Assembly (NCBI RefSeq): GCF_007995215.1
Contig: NZ_VCDK01000002.1
Coordinates: forward strand, 124,001-188,000
Length of the DNA: 64,000 bases
Direction of reading: 5' to 3'
From: Shimia ponticola
GTDB lineage: Bacteria > Pseudomonadota > Alphaproteobacteria > Rhodobacterales > Rhodobacteraceae
Below the pieces are notes generated by a model that saw only the letters and a program-made list of their open reading frames with translations, did no database searches and was not told the origin of the DNA. Below, piece after piece: positions 16,373 to 26,210 of the stretch; the first letter of the stretch is position 1, and each line of letters begins with the position of its first letter. Position numbers and translations under genes: made by a program.

Positions 16373-18388
16373 ATGACTGACCTCCGCAAAATCATCATCG
16401 ACGGGAACGAAATCGAAGTGGATCCGGCGATGACGCTGATCCAGGCATGTGAGGAGGCAGGGATCGAAATTCCGCGCTTCTGCTATCACGAACGCCTTTC
16501 GATTGCCGGTAACTGCCGGATGTGCCTCGTAGAGGTTGTCGGAGGTCCGCCAAAGCCCGCCGCAAGCTGTGCGATGCAGGTCAAGGATCTGCGCCCCGGA
16601 CCCGAAGGTCAGCCACCGGTTGTCAGGACCAATTCGCCAATGGTCAAAAAGGCCCGTGAAGGCGTGATGGAATTTCTGCTGATCAACCACCCGCTGGATT
16701 GCCCGATTTGCGACCAAGGCGGCGAGTGTGATCTGCAAGATCAGGCGATGGCCTATGGCGTCGATTTCAGCCGCTTCCGCGAAGTGAAGCGCGCGACCGA
16801 GGATCTGGATCTGGGTCCGCTGGTCGAAACCCACATGACGCGCTGCATTTCCTGCACCCGCTGCGTGCGCTTTACGACCGAGGTCGCAGGGATCACGCAG
16901 ATGGGCCAGACGGGTCGCGGCGAAGACGCCGAGATTACCGCGTATTTGGGCGAAACACTCGACAGCAACATGCAGGGCAACATCATTGACCTGTGTCCGG
17001 TCGGTGCGCTCACGTCAAAACCCTATGCGTTCAACGCGCGCCCTTGGGAACTGACAAAAACCGAATCCATTGATGTCATGGATGCGCTTGGCTCGAACGT
17101 GCGCGTCGACACCAAAGGCCGCGAAGTCATGCGCTTCTTGCCGCGTAACCATGACGGCGTGAACGAAGAATGGCTGGCGGACAAGTCCCGCTTTGTCTGG
17201 GACGGTCTGCGGCGTCAGCGTCTGGATCGCCCATACATTCGTGAAAACGGCAAGTTGCGTCCAGCAACCTGGCCAGAGGCGCTGACCAAAGCGGCTGAGG
17301 CAATGAAGGGCAAAAAGCTGGCCGGTCTGGTGGGCGACCTTGCCCCAACTGAGGCTGCTTTTGCCTTGAAACAGCTGATCGAAGGTCAAGGCGGTGTTGT
17401 TGAGTGCCGAACGGACGGCGCAAAGCTGCCGTCTGGCAATCGCTCGGCCTACGTTGGAACCGCCGCAGTCGAAGACCTCGATGATGCAGAATACGTGATG
17501 CTGATCGGGACCGATCCGCGCATTGAGGCACCTGTGCTGAATGCGCGCATCCGCAAGGCATGGCTCAAAGGGGCCAATGTGGGTGTTGTCGGGCCAGCGG
17601 TAGACCTGACCTACGACTACAAACATGTCGGAGCTGACCGGGCCGCATTGCAAGGGCTCGTTGATGGCGATTACGGCTATGTTGTGGACACCAATTCGGT
17701 GGTTGTCGTCGGCCAAGGTGCATTGACGGGTGAAGACGGCGAAGCGGTTCTGGCGGCTGCCATGGCATTCACCGAGAAAACACAGTCCAAACTGTTGATC
17801 CTGCACACGGCGGCCGGCCGTGTTGGCGCGATGGATGCGGGCGCAACGAACACGGACGGTATGAACGCGGTTCAATCGGCTGAGGTGATCTATAACCTCG
17901 GCGCGGATGAGGTCGAAATCGCCGATGGGCCATTTGTGATCTACCAAGGGTCACATGGCGACCGTGGTGCGCATCGTGCGGATATCATTCTCCCCGGTGC
18001 GGCATACACGGAAGAGCAAGGGCTCTTCGTCAATACCGAAGGGCGTCCTCAGCTGGCATTGCGCGCTGGTTTTGCGCCGGGCGAGGCCAAGGAAAACTGG
18101 GCGATCCTGCGCGCACTGAGCGCAGAACTGGGTGCAACACTGCCGTTCGATTCGCTGACGCAACTGCGTCAAGCGCTGGTGGAAGAGGTTCCGCATCTCG
18201 CAGAGATCGACACGGTGCCTGAAAACGAATGGCAACCCGTCGCAACTGGTCAGCTTGGTTCAGGAGCCTTCGGCACGGCGATTGCAGATTATTATCTGAC
18301 GAATCCGATTGCCCGGGCATCGGCCCTGATGGCGGAGCTGTCCGCCAACGCCAAGGCGCGCTCCGAGACACCTATCGCGGCAGAGTGA
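16373..18388 (+). CDS. nuoG: NADH-quinone oxidoreductase subunit G
   Basis: 75-kDa-type subunit with three iron-sulfur clusters, 671 residues. The 2Fe-2S domain shows [19 protein letters not shown] and SCAMQV. The cluster with a histidine ligand shows [19 protein letters not shown]. The 4Fe-4S cluster shows [11 protein letters not shown] plus CPVGALTS. The rest is a molybdopterin-oxidoreductase-like domain without cofactor ligands, shortened as in mitochondria and alphaproteobacteria. ATG at 16373. Confidence 0.97.
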   Translation: MTDLRKIIIDGNEIEVDPAMTLIQACEEAGIEIPRFCYHERLSIAGNCRMCLVEVVGGPPKPAASCAMQVKDLRPGPEGQPPVVRTNSPMVKKAREGVMEFLLINHPLDCPICDQGGECDLQDQAMAYGVDFSRFREVKRATEDLDLGPLVETHMTRCISCTRCVRFTTEVAGITQMGQTGRGEDAEITAYLGETLDSNMQGNIIDLCPVGALTSKPYAFNARPWELTKTESIDVMDALGSNVRVDTKGREVMRFLPRNHDGVNEEWLADKSRFVWDGLRRQRLDRPYIRENGKLRPATWPEALTKAAEAMKGKKLAGLVGDLAPTEAAFALKQLIEGQGGVVECRTDGAKLPSGNRSAYVGTAAVEDLDDAEYVMLIGTDPRIEAPVLNARIRKAWLKGANVGVVGPAVDLTYDYKHVGADRAALQGLVDGDYGYVVDTNSVVVVGQGALTGEDGEAVLAAAMAFTEKTQSKLLILHTAAGRVGAMDAGATNTDGMNAVQSAEVIYNLGADEVEIADGPFVIYQGSHGDRGAHRADIILPGAAYTEEQGLFVNTEGRPQLALRAGFAPGEAKENWAILRALSAELGATLPFDSLTQLRQALVEEVPHLAEIDTVPENEWQPVATGQLGSGAFGTAIADYYLTNPIARASALMAELSANAKARSETPIAAE

Positions 18389-18392
18389 TCCT

Positions 18393-18812
18393 GTGCGTCG
18401 GATGCTGATTGCGGCATTGGCGGTTCTCTGTGGCTGCCAATTGCCGGATGCATCGGTGAACGGGGGAATCGGCGGGGTAGGAGATGACCTTGCGTCGCCC
18501 TTTGCCCCTGAATATCGCGGTGTGCAGACGCGGCTTTTGGAAGACAATCTTGTGAGTTTTATCGTTGAAATGCGTGGCGCGCGGGATCGAAGCGACGTGG
18601 CTGACTATGCAGATTGCGCTGCGGCGCAATATGCCTTGATCCGTGGCTTCGGATTTGCGCGACATGTGCGCACAACGGCATACGAAGAGGCTGGTATTTG
18701 GCGCGGAGATGCGGTTTACACCGTCTCGCCAACACTGCCGCGTGGCACTAGAACCATCGACGCCGAAGTCAAGGTGGCCGACTGCGCGGAACAAGGGATA
18801 CCGACGGTATGA
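18393..18812 (+). CDS. Small predicted lipoprotein between nuoG and nuoH
   Basis: A 139-residue protein starting with GTG ([15 protein letters not shown]), in which LCGC is a lipobox with the modified cysteine at residue 15. The mature part has [26 protein letters not shown], an amphipathic alpha segment, and a beta-like C-terminal half with one more cysteine (VADCAEQ). The pattern (A/S)xYAxCxAAxYAxxxG recalls small periplasmic lipoproteins of roseobacters annotated as unknown. Its stop overlaps the nuoH start (ATGA). Confidence 0.65.
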   Translation: MRRMLIAALAVLCGCQLPDASVNGGIGGVGDDLASPFAPEYRGVQTRLLEDNLVSFIVEMRGARDRSDVADYADCAAAQYALIRGFGFARHVRTTAYEEAGIWRGDAVYTVSPTLPRGTRTIDAEVKVADCAEQGIPTV

Positions 18813-19846
18813 GCGAATTCTTTTCGACTGGCTTGGGCACGGCAACGATCATTGTGGCGCATGCCCTTGGCATCATCGCCTTTGTCATGGTCTCGCTTCT
18901 GTTTCTGGTCTACGGCGACCGCAAGATCTGGGCAGCTGTTCAGATGCGGCGCGGTCCCAACGTGGTTGGGGCGTTTGGTCTTTTGCAGACAGTGGCCGAC
19001 GCGCTGAAATACGTTGTCAAAGAGATCGTAATCCCAGCCGGTGCCGACCGCACCGTGTTCCTGTTGGCACCGCTGATTTCATTCGTGCTGGCTGTTCTGG
19101 CATGGGCCGTGATCCCGCTGAATGCTGGATGGGCGCTTGCAGATATCAACGTGGCCATTCTGTTCGTGTTCGCCGTGTCCTCGCTTGAGGTTTACGGCGT
19201 GATCATGGGTGGCTGGGCCTCGAACTCGAAGTACCCTTTCCTTGGGTCGCTCCGTTCTGCTGCGCAAATGATCTCTTACGAGGTGTCGCTCGGCCTGATT
19301 ATCATTGGGGTGATCATCTCGACCGGGTCGATGAACTTTGGCGCGATTGTCGCCGCACAGGACGGGGCAGGCGGGCTGTTCAACTGGTACTGGTTGCCAC
19401 ACTTCCCCATGGTGTTCCTGTTCTTCATCTCGGCCCTGGCTGAAACAAACCGCCCACCGTTTGACCTGCCTGAGGCGGAATCAGAACTGGTTGCCGGTTA
19501 TCAGGTGGAATACTCGTCAACGCCATTCCTGCTGTTCATGGCGGGTGAATACATTGCCATCTTCCTGATGTGTGCTCTGACGACGCTGCTATTCTTTGGT
19601 GGTTGGCTGTCGCCCATCCCGTTCCTGCCCGATGGGCCGGTCTGGATGATCCTGAAAATGGCGTTCTTCTTCTTCCTCTTCGCGATGGTGAAGGCGCTGG
19701 TGCCACGTTTCCGCTATGACCAGCTGATGCGGATCGGTTGGAAAGTGTTCCTGCCATTCTCGCTGGGTTGGGTCGTCTTTGTGGCCTTTGCAGCCAAGTT
19801 CGGCTGGTTTTGGGGCGCATTCGCCCGCTGGTCCACCGGGGCGTAA
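18809..19846 (+). CDS. nuoH: NADH-quinone oxidoreductase subunit H
   Basis: Membrane subunit at the quinone chamber, 345 residues with eight hydrophobic segments. Diagnostic stretches are [20 protein letters not shown] in the first loop and [20 protein letters not shown], whose acidic residues line the quinone/proton path. It overlaps the lipoprotein gene by 4 bases. Confidence 0.96.
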   Translation: MSEFFSTGLGTATIIVAHALGIIAFVMVSLLFLVYGDRKIWAAVQMRRGPNVVGAFGLLQTVADALKYVVKEIVIPAGADRTVFLLAPLISFVLAVLAWAVIPLNAGWALADINVAILFVFAVSSLEVYGVIMGGWASNSKYPFLGSLRSAAQMISYEVSLGLIIIGVIISTGSMNFGAIVAAQDGAGGLFNWYWLPHFPMVFLFFISALAETNRPPFDLPEAESELVAGYQVEYSSTPFLLFMAGEYIAIFLMCALTTLLFFGGWLSPIPFLPDGPVWMILKMAFFFFLFAMVKALVPRFRYDQLMRIGWKVFLPFSLGWVVFVAFAAKFGWFWGAFARWSTGA

Positions 19847-19861
19847 GGGGTTGAAAGACTG

Positions 19862-20350
19862 ATGAGCATCCGCGACGCCATACTGAACGCCTCAATGAAA
19901 GAGATGTTCGACCTTGCGCAGCACATGCGCAAACACGCGTCCGTGGCGCGCGCGCCGATGCCGTCAACCGGTGATCTGATTGAACACATCTGGGTCTGGG
20001 CCAATGCTGATCCGTCGCCGGAGGCTGATGCCGCATTCGCGGACGCCATCGGGGCCAGCGAAGACGAGATCGCCGAGTTCACGGATGACGTGGATGATAT
20101 CGCGGGGGACGAGGGGGTTGCGGACCTGACAGAAGAGGCCGCCTCCGCGCAGGCCGTCTTGGCCGACGAGGTCGAGATCGAGACATCGATCACCGAATTC
20201 GAACCGCTTCCTCTGTCGACTGACGTCAATACAGACGCAGACGCAGCACAAGACCGCCGCGTTCGCCGCGAGCGCAGGGCCTTGGAAGCGGCACGAAAGC
20301 AAGCAGAGGCCGTTGCAGACGCAATGGCCGCGAAAAACAAACCAGCGTGA
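19862..20350 (+). CDS. Acidic protein of unknown function between nuoH and nuoI
   Basis: A 162-residue protein without signal peptide or membrane helix. Residues 1-60 look folded (MSIRDAILNASMKEMFDLAQ, then LIEHIWVWANADPSPE). Residues 60-125 are strongly acidic and low-complexity. Residues 125-162 form a charged helix rich in Ala, Arg and Glu, possibly coiled coil (RRERRALEAARKQAEAVADA). It starts 15 bases after nuoH. Family not recognised; the split into a folded head, an acidic arm and a basic helix suggests a binding or adaptor role. Confidence 0.62.
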   Translation: MSIRDAILNASMKEMFDLAQHMRKHASVARAPMPSTGDLIEHIWVWANADPSPEADAAFADAIGASEDEIAEFTDDVDDIAGDEGVADLTEEAASAQAVLADEVEIETSITEFEPLPLSTDVNTDADAAQDRRVRRERRALEAARKQAEAVADAMAAKNKPA

Positions 20351-20427
20351 TGGCCGCGCCAGACTTGGCGCGCTGATCACAAGATGAACACACGGGCCGC
20401 ATGGCTCAGAGCAATAGGAACGCAACG

Positions 20428-20922
20428 GTGACTCAGATCGATTACACCCGCGCAGCAAAATACTTCCTGCTGCAGGATTTCTGGAACGGCTTCAAAATCG
20501 GGATGAAGTATTTCTTCTCGCCCAAAGCCACGGTGAACTATCCGCACGAAAAGGGTCCAATCAGCCCTCGGTTCCGTGGGGAGCACGCGCTGCGCCGCTA
20601 TCCAAATGGCGAAGAGCGCTGCATCGCATGCAAACTATGTGAGGCTGTCTGCCCCGCTCAGGCGATCACCATTGACGCAGAACCGCGCGCCGATGGCAGC
20701 CGCCGCACGACACGCTACGACATCGACATGACCAAGTGCATCTACTGCGGCTTCTGCCAAGAGGCTTGCCCGGTCGATGCCATCGTCGAAGGTCCGAATT
20801 TCGAATTCTCGACCGAGACACGCGAAGAGCTGTTCTACGACAAGGACAAATTGCTGGAAAACGGCGACCGCTGGGAAGCTGAGATCGCGCGCAATCTGGA
20901 ACTCGACGCGCCGTACCGCTAA
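20428..20922 (+). CDS. nuoI: NADH-quinone oxidoreductase subunit I
   Basis: Carries the two 4Fe-4S clusters N6a and N6b. Both ferredoxin motifs are intact: [12 protein letters not shown] and [15 protein letters not shown] at 20428 gives 164 residues beginning [13 protein letters not shown], the usual alphaproteobacterial start, with AGGAA 8 bases upstream. An ATG at 20401 would add nine residues (MAQSNRNAT) not seen in the family. Confidence 0.95.
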   Translation: MTQIDYTRAAKYFLLQDFWNGFKIGMKYFFSPKATVNYPHEKGPISPRFRGEHALRRYPNGEERCIACKLCEAVCPAQAITIDAEPRADGSRRTTRYDIDMTKCIYCGFCQEACPVDAIVEGPNFEFSTETREELFYDKDKLLENGDRWEAEIARNLELDAPYR

Positions 20923-20940
20923 GAGCGCGGCAAGCCAAAT

Positions 20941-20994
20941 CCTGACTGAGTCTTTCCGAAGTCAGGGCCAAGCCAATCCGGGCAAAACGCCCGG
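20941..20994 (+). other. Two stem-loops in the leader of the 40-residue ORF
   Basis: Stem 1 is CCTGACT/AGTCAGG (20941-20947 with 20960-20966). Stem 2 is CCGGGC/GCCCGG (20978-20983 with 20989-20994). They fill most of the 90 bases between nuoI and the small ORF. No T-run follows, so a role in mRNA processing or stability is more likely than termination. Confidence 0.45.
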
Positions 20995-21012
20995 GAGAAG
21001 GGACGAAGGACA

Positions 21013-21135
21013 ATGAGCGACGCGGCCGCAAACGCATCGCACGACGCGGAGGACACTGCTCTCGTTTGGCTGGGGCAGTGCGCCCTTTGCACGTTGTCGG
21101 GCTGTGTAAATGGCGGAGGTGCTGCGCGTGACTGA
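21013..21135 (+). CDS. Candidate 40-residue cysteine-containing small protein
   Basis: ATG at 21013 is preceded by GAAGGA at good spacing. The 40-residue product has three cysteines in its second half (GQCALCTLSGC) and a small Ala-rich head. Its TGA overlaps the GTG start of the next gene by 8 bases, an arrangement that suggests coupled translation. It is close to nuoI downstream of two stem-loops. Unknown family. The alternative is a non-coding leader that happens to be open. Confidence 0.45.
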   Translation: MSDAAANASHDAEDTALVWLGQCALCTLSGCVNGGGAARD

Positions 21136-21499
21136 CCTCTCGATCTTTGCAGCCATGCAAAAAGCATCCGAGGAATGGGCGAAAGCCACAGGCCCGTGGA
21201 TGGAGGCGATGACGCCGACCATGCCAGCCGATGTGCTGGAAGCCTTCTTTGGGAAAGGGATCAGCCCGGATGGGCTTGATGCCAAGACGCGGCTTTTGCT
21301 GAGCCTCGGCGCGTTGACCGTGCTGGGTTCCAAGGCTGAGCCGCAAATCAAGATCACCGTGCGGAACGCTCTTGCGGCGGGTGCCACACATCAAGAAATC
21401 GCTGAAACCATTGCTCAGATGTCCGTCTTTGGCGGCGTTCCGGCAATGACCAAAGCCATGGAACTGGCCCGCGCCGTTATGGACGAGGAAACATCATGA
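21128..21499 (+). CDS. Carboxymuconolactone decarboxylase-fold (AhpD-like) protein
   Basis: All-helical CMD-family protein of 123 residues. Recognisable stretch: [20 protein letters not shown], followed by [23 protein letters not shown]. The CxxC redox pair of AhpD-type members is absent, so it is closer to the gamma-carboxymuconolactone decarboxylase type, without evidence for that reaction. I choose GTG at 21128 because GGAGG lies 8 bases upstream; ATG at 21110 would overlap the preceding small ORF much more. Its stop overlaps nuoJ (ATGA), tying it to complex I expression. Confidence 0.8.
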   Translation: MTDLSIFAAMQKASEEWAKATGPWMEAMTPTMPADVLEAFFGKGISPDGLDAKTRLLLSLGALTVLGSKAEPQIKITVRNALAAGATHQEIAETIAQMSVFGGVPAMTKAMELARAVMDEETS

Positions 21500-22104
21500 C
21501 CGTTGCGACGATTGCCTTCTACCTCTTTTCGCTATCGGCCCTGGCCGGTGGCCTGTTCACGGTGATCAGCCGGAACCCGGTCCACTCGGTCCTTTGGCTG
21601 ATCCTGGCCTTTCTGTCGTCGGCAGGGCTGTTTGTTCTGCTCGGCGCTGAGTTCGTCGCGATGCTGTTGATCATTGTCTATGTCGGGGCGGTCGCGGTGC
21701 TGTTCCTCTTTGTCGTGATGATGCTGGATGTCGACTTTGCAGAGTTGAAAGCCGAGATGGCGCGGTATTTGCCGCTTGGCCTGCTGATTGGCCTCGTGAT
21801 CCTAGGCCAGCTTGGCATTGCCGCAGGCGTTTGGGGCTTTTCCGAGGGGGCAGAAGGTCGTCTCGCGGCGCCGATTGCGGGCGATGTTGAGAACACCAAG
21901 GCGCTGGGTCTGCTGATCTATGACAAATACTTCCTGCTGTTTCAGGCATCTGGCCTGATCCTGCTGGTCGCGATGATCGGTGCAATCGTGTTGACGCTGC
22001 GCCATCGCAAAGACGTCAAGCGCCAAAATGTGCTGGCGCAGATGTACCGCGATCCAGCCAAGGCGATGGAACTAAAAGACGTAAAGCCGGGGCAGGGGCT
22101 CTGA
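21496..22104 (+). CDS. nuoJ: NADH-quinone oxidoreductase subunit J
   Basis: Membrane subunit of 202 residues with five hydrophobic helices. The third contains the conserved [27 protein letters not shown]. The C-terminal tail is basic and ends in a short soluble extension. Its start overlaps the CMD-like gene. Confidence 0.95.
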   Translation: MTVATIAFYLFSLSALAGGLFTVISRNPVHSVLWLILAFLSSAGLFVLLGAEFVAMLLIIVYVGAVAVLFLFVVMMLDVDFAELKAEMARYLPLGLLIGLVILGQLGIAAGVWGFSEGAEGRLAAPIAGDVENTKALGLLIYDKYFLLFQASGLILLVAMIGAIVLTLRHRKDVKRQNVLAQMYRDPAKAMELKDVKPGQGL

Positions 22105-22166
22105 CATTTGAATTGAGAGGGACGTGGCCTCGGACGAAATCTGAGGCAGCGACCTGAAAGCATGAG

Positions 22167-22187
22167 GTCCCGGATCAGGTCCGGGAC
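22167..22187. repeat. Palindromic element between nuoJ and nuoK
   Basis: A perfect 8-bp inverted repeat (GTCCCGGA/TCCGGGAC) around TCAGG. From memory, this type of palindrome is dispersed in alphaproteobacterial intergenic regions, including transcribed ones. The 127-base gap between nuoJ and nuoK contains nothing else I recognise. Confidence 0.6.
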
Positions 22188-22231
22188 TGCGAAACAACAG
22201 AGGCACATCAAGTGCCAAAGCGAGGGACCGC

Positions 22232-22537
22232 ATGATTGGTCTGGAACATTATCTAACGGTAGCAGCAGCGCTATTCGTCATCGGTATCTTCGGGCTCTTT
22301 CTGAACCGGAAGAACGTGATCATCCTGTTGATGTCGATCGAACTGATGCTCTTGGCGGTGAACATCAACCTGGTGGCGTTTTCGGCCTTCCTCGGTGACC
22401 TCGTCGGGCAGGTCTTTACGCTCTTTGTTCTGACGGTGGCTGCCGCCGAGGCTGCCATTGGCCTTGCCATCTTGGTCTGCTTCTTCCGCAATCGTGGCAC
22501 CATCGACGTCGAAGACGTCAACGTGATGAAAGGTTAA
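22232..22537 (+). CDS. nuoK: NADH-quinone oxidoreductase subunit K
   Basis: Membrane subunit of 101 residues with three helices. The two conserved buried glutamates are visible in [19 protein letters not shown] and in [16 protein letters not shown]. Standard length for the family. Confidence 0.96.
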   Translation: MIGLEHYLTVAAALFVIGIFGLFLNRKNVIILLMSIELMLLAVNINLVAFSAFLGDLVGQVFTLFVLTVAAAEAAIGLAILVCFFRNRGTIDVEDVNVMKG

Positions 22538-22543
22538 GGCAAC

Positions 22544-24646
22544 ATGGAAACGATCCTCCTATTTGCCCCCCTCGTTGGTGCGCTGATCTGCGGGTTTGGC
22601 TGGCGTCTGATTGGTGAGACTGCCGCGCAGTGGACTGCGACGGGCCTTTTGTTCCTGTCGGCACTCCTGTCATGGATCACGTTCCTGACCTTTGATGGTC
22701 AAACGGAAAGCATTCAAATCCTGCGCTGGATCGAGAGCGGCACGTTGTCGACCGATTGGGCCATTCGCATGGACCGCCTTACGGCGATCATGCTGATCGT
22801 GATCACCACGGTGTCGGCGCTCGTACACCTCTATTCGTTCGGCTACATGGCCCATGACGATCACTTCAAGGAAAACGAGAGCTATCGCCCGCGTTTCTTT
22901 GCCTACCTGTCGTTCTTCACCTTCGCGATGTTGATGCTGGTGACCGCTGACAACCTTCTGCAGCTGTTCTTTGGCTGGGAAGGCGTGGGTGTCGCATCCT
23001 ACCTGCTCATCGGGTTCTACATCCGTAAACAGTCTGCAGGCGCTGCAGCGATCAAGGCGTTTGTTGTGAACCGGGTCGGCGACTTTGGCTTCCTGCTCGG
23101 TATCTTCGGGATCTACCTGCTGACGGACTCGATCCAGTTCGACGTGATCTTTGCCAATGCTGCTGATCTGGCCTCGATCAATCTTGAGTTCCTGTGGCGC
23201 GAATGGAACGCGGCAAACCTGATTGCCTTCCTGCTGTTCATCGGTGCGATGGGTAAATCGGCGCAGTTCATCCTGCACACGTGGCTGCCTGACGCGATGG
23301 AGGGGCCAACCCCTGTGTCGGCGCTGATCCACGCGGCGACCATGGTGACGGCGGGTGTCTTCCTTGTCTGCCGGATGTCGCCGATCATGGAATTTGCGGA
23401 CTGGACGCAGAACTTCATCGTCGCAATCGGCGCGCTGACTGCCTTCTTTGCTGCGACCGTGGGGCTGGTGCAGAACGACATCAAGCGCGTGATCGCCTAT
23501 TCGACTTGTTCGCAGTTGGGCTACATGTTCGTCGCGGCAGGCGTCGGGGTCTATTCGGTCGCGATGTTCCACCTGCTGACGCACGCGTTCTTCAAGGCGA
23601 TGCTGTTCCTTGGTGCAGGCTCGGTCATCCACGGGATGCACCACGAACAAGATATGCGGAACTATGGCGGTCTGCGCCACAAACTGCCTTGGACGTTCCG
23701 CGCGATGATGATCGGCACGCTGGCGATCACCGGTGTGGGTATCCCTCTTTTGTATGTCGGGTTCCCGGTTGGCTTTGCGGGCTTCGTGTCCAAAGACGCC
23801 ATCATCGAAAGCGCCTATGCCGCGATGCCAGGTGGCTATGCCTTCTGGGTGCTGGTGGCCGCTGCTGCAATGACCAGCTTCTATAGCTGGCGTCTGATGT
23901 TCCTGACCTTCTATGGTGAACCGCGCGGCGACAAGCACACGCATGAGCACGCGCATGAAAGCCCGACGGTCATGTTGGTTCCGCTCGGTGTGCTGGCCAT
24001 CGGTGCGGTTCTGGCAGGTATGGTCTGGTACAAGCCGTTCTTTGGCTCAGAGCAATCGGTTGAGGCCTACTTCGGTGTGATCGAGAAGCAAGAAAAGAAA
24101 GCCGAGATCGGCTTCACTCTGGTTGCACCTGCATACGCTGCGGGCAGCGATGATGACCACGGCGATGACCACGGCACAAGCTATCCTGATCCGCTGCCAG
24201 GGCAGGGAGCCATCTACATGGGGCCAGACAACCACGTTTTGCACGAAGCGCATCTGGTTCCGAAATGGGTCAAGGTTGCACCGTTCATCGCGATGGTGCT
24301 GGGCTTCGCGCTAAGCTGGCTGATGTACATCCGGCATCCAGGTTCGGCGGCCAAGCTCGCAGAGCAGCAGCGCCCTCTGTACAACTTCTTGCTGAACAAG
24401 TGGTACGTGGATGAAATCTATGACTTCATCTTTGTGAACCCTGCACGCCGGATTGGTCACTTCCTTTGGAAAAAGGGTGACGGAGCCACCATTGATGGCG
24501 GTCTCAACGGCGTGGCCATGGGCATTGTCCCGTACTTCACCAAAAAGCTGAACCAAGCCCAGTCGGGTTACGTCTTTCACTATGCCTTCGCCATGGTCAT
24601 CGGGATTGCGATCCTTTTGACCTGGATGACGCTGACGGGGAACTAA
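22544..24646 (+). CDS. nuoL: NADH-quinone oxidoreductase subunit L
   Basis: Distal antiporter-like subunit of complex I, 700 residues with many membrane helices and a long lateral helix at the C-terminal end. Conserved segments include [16 protein letters not shown] with the proton-path glutamate, and [21 protein letters not shown] His- and Asp-rich loop ([14 protein letters not shown]) lies near residue 545. Confidence 0.96.
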   Translation: METILLFAPLVGALICGFGWRLIGETAAQWTATGLLFLSALLSWITFLTFDGQTESIQILRWIESGTLSTDWAIRMDRLTAIMLIVITTVSALVHLYSFGYMAHDDHFKENESYRPRFFAYLSFFTFAMLMLVTADNLLQLFFGWEGVGVASYLLIGFYIRKQSAGAAAIKAFVVNRVGDFGFLLGIFGIYLLTDSIQFDVIFANAADLASINLEFLWREWNAANLIAFLLFIGAMGKSAQFILHTWLPDAMEGPTPVSALIHAATMVTAGVFLVCRMSPIMEFADWTQNFIVAIGALTAFFAATVGLVQNDIKRVIAYSTCSQLGYMFVAAGVGVYSVAMFHLLTHAFFKAMLFLGAGSVIHGMHHEQDMRNYGGLRHKLPWTFRAMMIGTLAITGVGIPLLYVGFPVGFAGFVSKDAIIESAYAAMPGGYAFWVLVAAAAMTSFYSWRLMFLTFYGEPRGDKHTHEHAHESPTVMLVPLGVLAIGAVLAGMVWYKPFFGSEQSVEAYFGVIEKQEKKAEIGFTLVAPAYAAGSDDDHGDDHGTSYPDPLPGQGAIYMGPDNHVLHEAHLVPKWVKVAPFIAMVLGFALSWLMYIRHPGSAAKLAEQQRPLYNFLLNKWYVDEIYDFIFVNPARRIGHFLWKKGDGATIDGGLNGVAMGIVPYFTKKLNQAQSGYVFHYAFAMVIGIAILLTWMTLTGN

Positions 24647-24650
24647 AGCG

Positions 24651-26201
24651 ATGGACAACCTTCTTTCCATCATCACCTTCATCCCGCTTCTGGCGGCAGC
24701 GATCCTTATGCTGTTCCTGCGCGGAGAAGATGAGGCTGCGCAGCGAAACGCCAAATGGCTGGCGATGATCGCGACGAGCGCGACGTTCTTTGTGTCCTTG
24801 ATCCTGCTCTTTGGGTTCGACCCCAGCGACACTGGCTTTCAGTTCGTGGAAGAACGGGAATGGATCCTTGGCCTGACCTACAAGATGGGTGTGGACGGGA
24901 TCAGCGTTCTGTTCGTCATGCTGACAACGTTCACCATGCCTCTGGTCATCGCAGCGTCGTGGAACGTCACCCACCGAGTGAAGGACTACATGATCGCGTT
25001 CCTTGTGCTGGAAACGCTGATGATCGGCGTCTTCTGCGCGCTGGACCTGTTCCTGTTCTACGTCTTCTTCGAGGCAGGTCTGATTCCGATGTTCCTGATC
25101 ATCGGCATCTGGGGCGGCAAGGAACGCATCTACGCCTCGTTCAAGTTCTTCCTCTACACCTTCCTCGGCTCGGTTCTGATGCTGGTCGCGATGGTGGCGA
25201 TGTTCGTGGATGCAGGCACGTCGGATATTGCTGCGCTCTTGAACCACAACTTTGGGTCCGAGACGTTCAGCATTCTGGGCATCCAGATCATTGGCGGCGC
25301 ACAGACGCTGATGTGGATTGCGTTCTTTGCGTCATTTGCCGTGAAAATGCCGATGTGGCCTGTACACACTTGGTTGCCAGACGCACACGTTCAGGCGCCA
25401 ACGGCTGGTTCGGTCGTTCTGGCCGCGATCCTCTTGAAAATGGGTGGCTACGGCTTCCTTAGGTTCTCGCTGCCGATGTTCCCGGTCGCTTCCGACCTGC
25501 TGGCCCCGCTGGTGTTCTGGATGTCGGCAATTGCCATTGTCTACACGTCGCTGGTCGCCCTGGCGCAGGAAGACATGAAAAAGCTGATCGCCTATTCGTC
25601 GGTTGCGCACATGGGTTACGTCACCATGGGTATCTTTGCGGCAAACCAGCAGGGCATCGACGGCGCGATCTTCCAGATGCTGAGCCACGGCTTTATCTCT
25701 GGCGCTCTCTTCCTTTGCGTGGGTGTGATCTATGACCGGATGCACACTCGTGAGATTGATGCCTATGGCGGGTTGGTAAACAAGATGCCGGCCTATGCGC
25801 TGATCTTCATGCTGTTCACGATGGCCAACGTGGGCCTGCCTGGCACCTCGGGTTTTGTGGGTGAATTCCTGACGCTAATGGGCATTTTCCAGGTCAACAC
25901 TTGGGTAGCGCTCTTTGCCTGTACCGGTGTGATCCTGTCGGCGGCTTACGCGCTGTGGCTTTATCGCCGTGTCGTGATGGGTGAGCTGATCAAGGAAAGC
26001 CTGAAGTCGATCACCGACATGACCCAGCGCGAAAAGATGATCTTTGCGCCGCTGGTCGTGATGACGATCCTTTTGGGTGTTTATCCTGCGCTGATCCTCG
26101 ACATCATCGGGCCATCGGTTGGCGCGCTGGTTGACCAATACAATACGTCTGTTGCGATGTTTGCTGCCGAAGCCAACACCATGACAGCTTCGTCGAATTA
26201 A
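24651..26201 (+). CDS. nuoM: NADH-quinone oxidoreductase subunit M
   Basis: Second antiporter-like subunit, 516 residues. Typical stretches are [21 protein letters not shown] with the key glutamate, [20 protein letters not shown], and [16 protein letters not shown]. It starts 4 bases after nuoL. Confidence 0.96.
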   Translation: MDNLLSIITFIPLLAAAILMLFLRGEDEAAQRNAKWLAMIATSATFFVSLILLFGFDPSDTGFQFVEEREWILGLTYKMGVDGISVLFVMLTTFTMPLVIAASWNVTHRVKDYMIAFLVLETLMIGVFCALDLFLFYVFFEAGLIPMFLIIGIWGGKERIYASFKFFLYTFLGSVLMLVAMVAMFVDAGTSDIAALLNHNFGSETFSILGIQIIGGAQTLMWIAFFASFAVKMPMWPVHTWLPDAHVQAPTAGSVVLAAILLKMGGYGFLRFSLPMFPVASDLLAPLVFWMSAIAIVYTSLVALAQEDMKKLIAYSSVAHMGYVTMGIFAANQQGIDGAIFQMLSHGFISGALFLCVGVIYDRMHTREIDAYGGLVNKMPAYALIFMLFTMANVGLPGTSGFVGEFLTLMGIFQVNTWVALFACTGVILSAAYALWLYRRVVMGELIKESLKSITDMTQREKMIFAPLVVMTILLGVYPALILDIIGPSVGALVDQYNTSVAMFAAEANTMTASSN

Positions 26202-26210
26202 GAGGGTCCC

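Noticed and set aside
22670-23956. 428-codon open frame on the - strand opposite nuoL
   Set aside because: Highly charged, low-complexity antisense translation of a membrane protein gene; no support.
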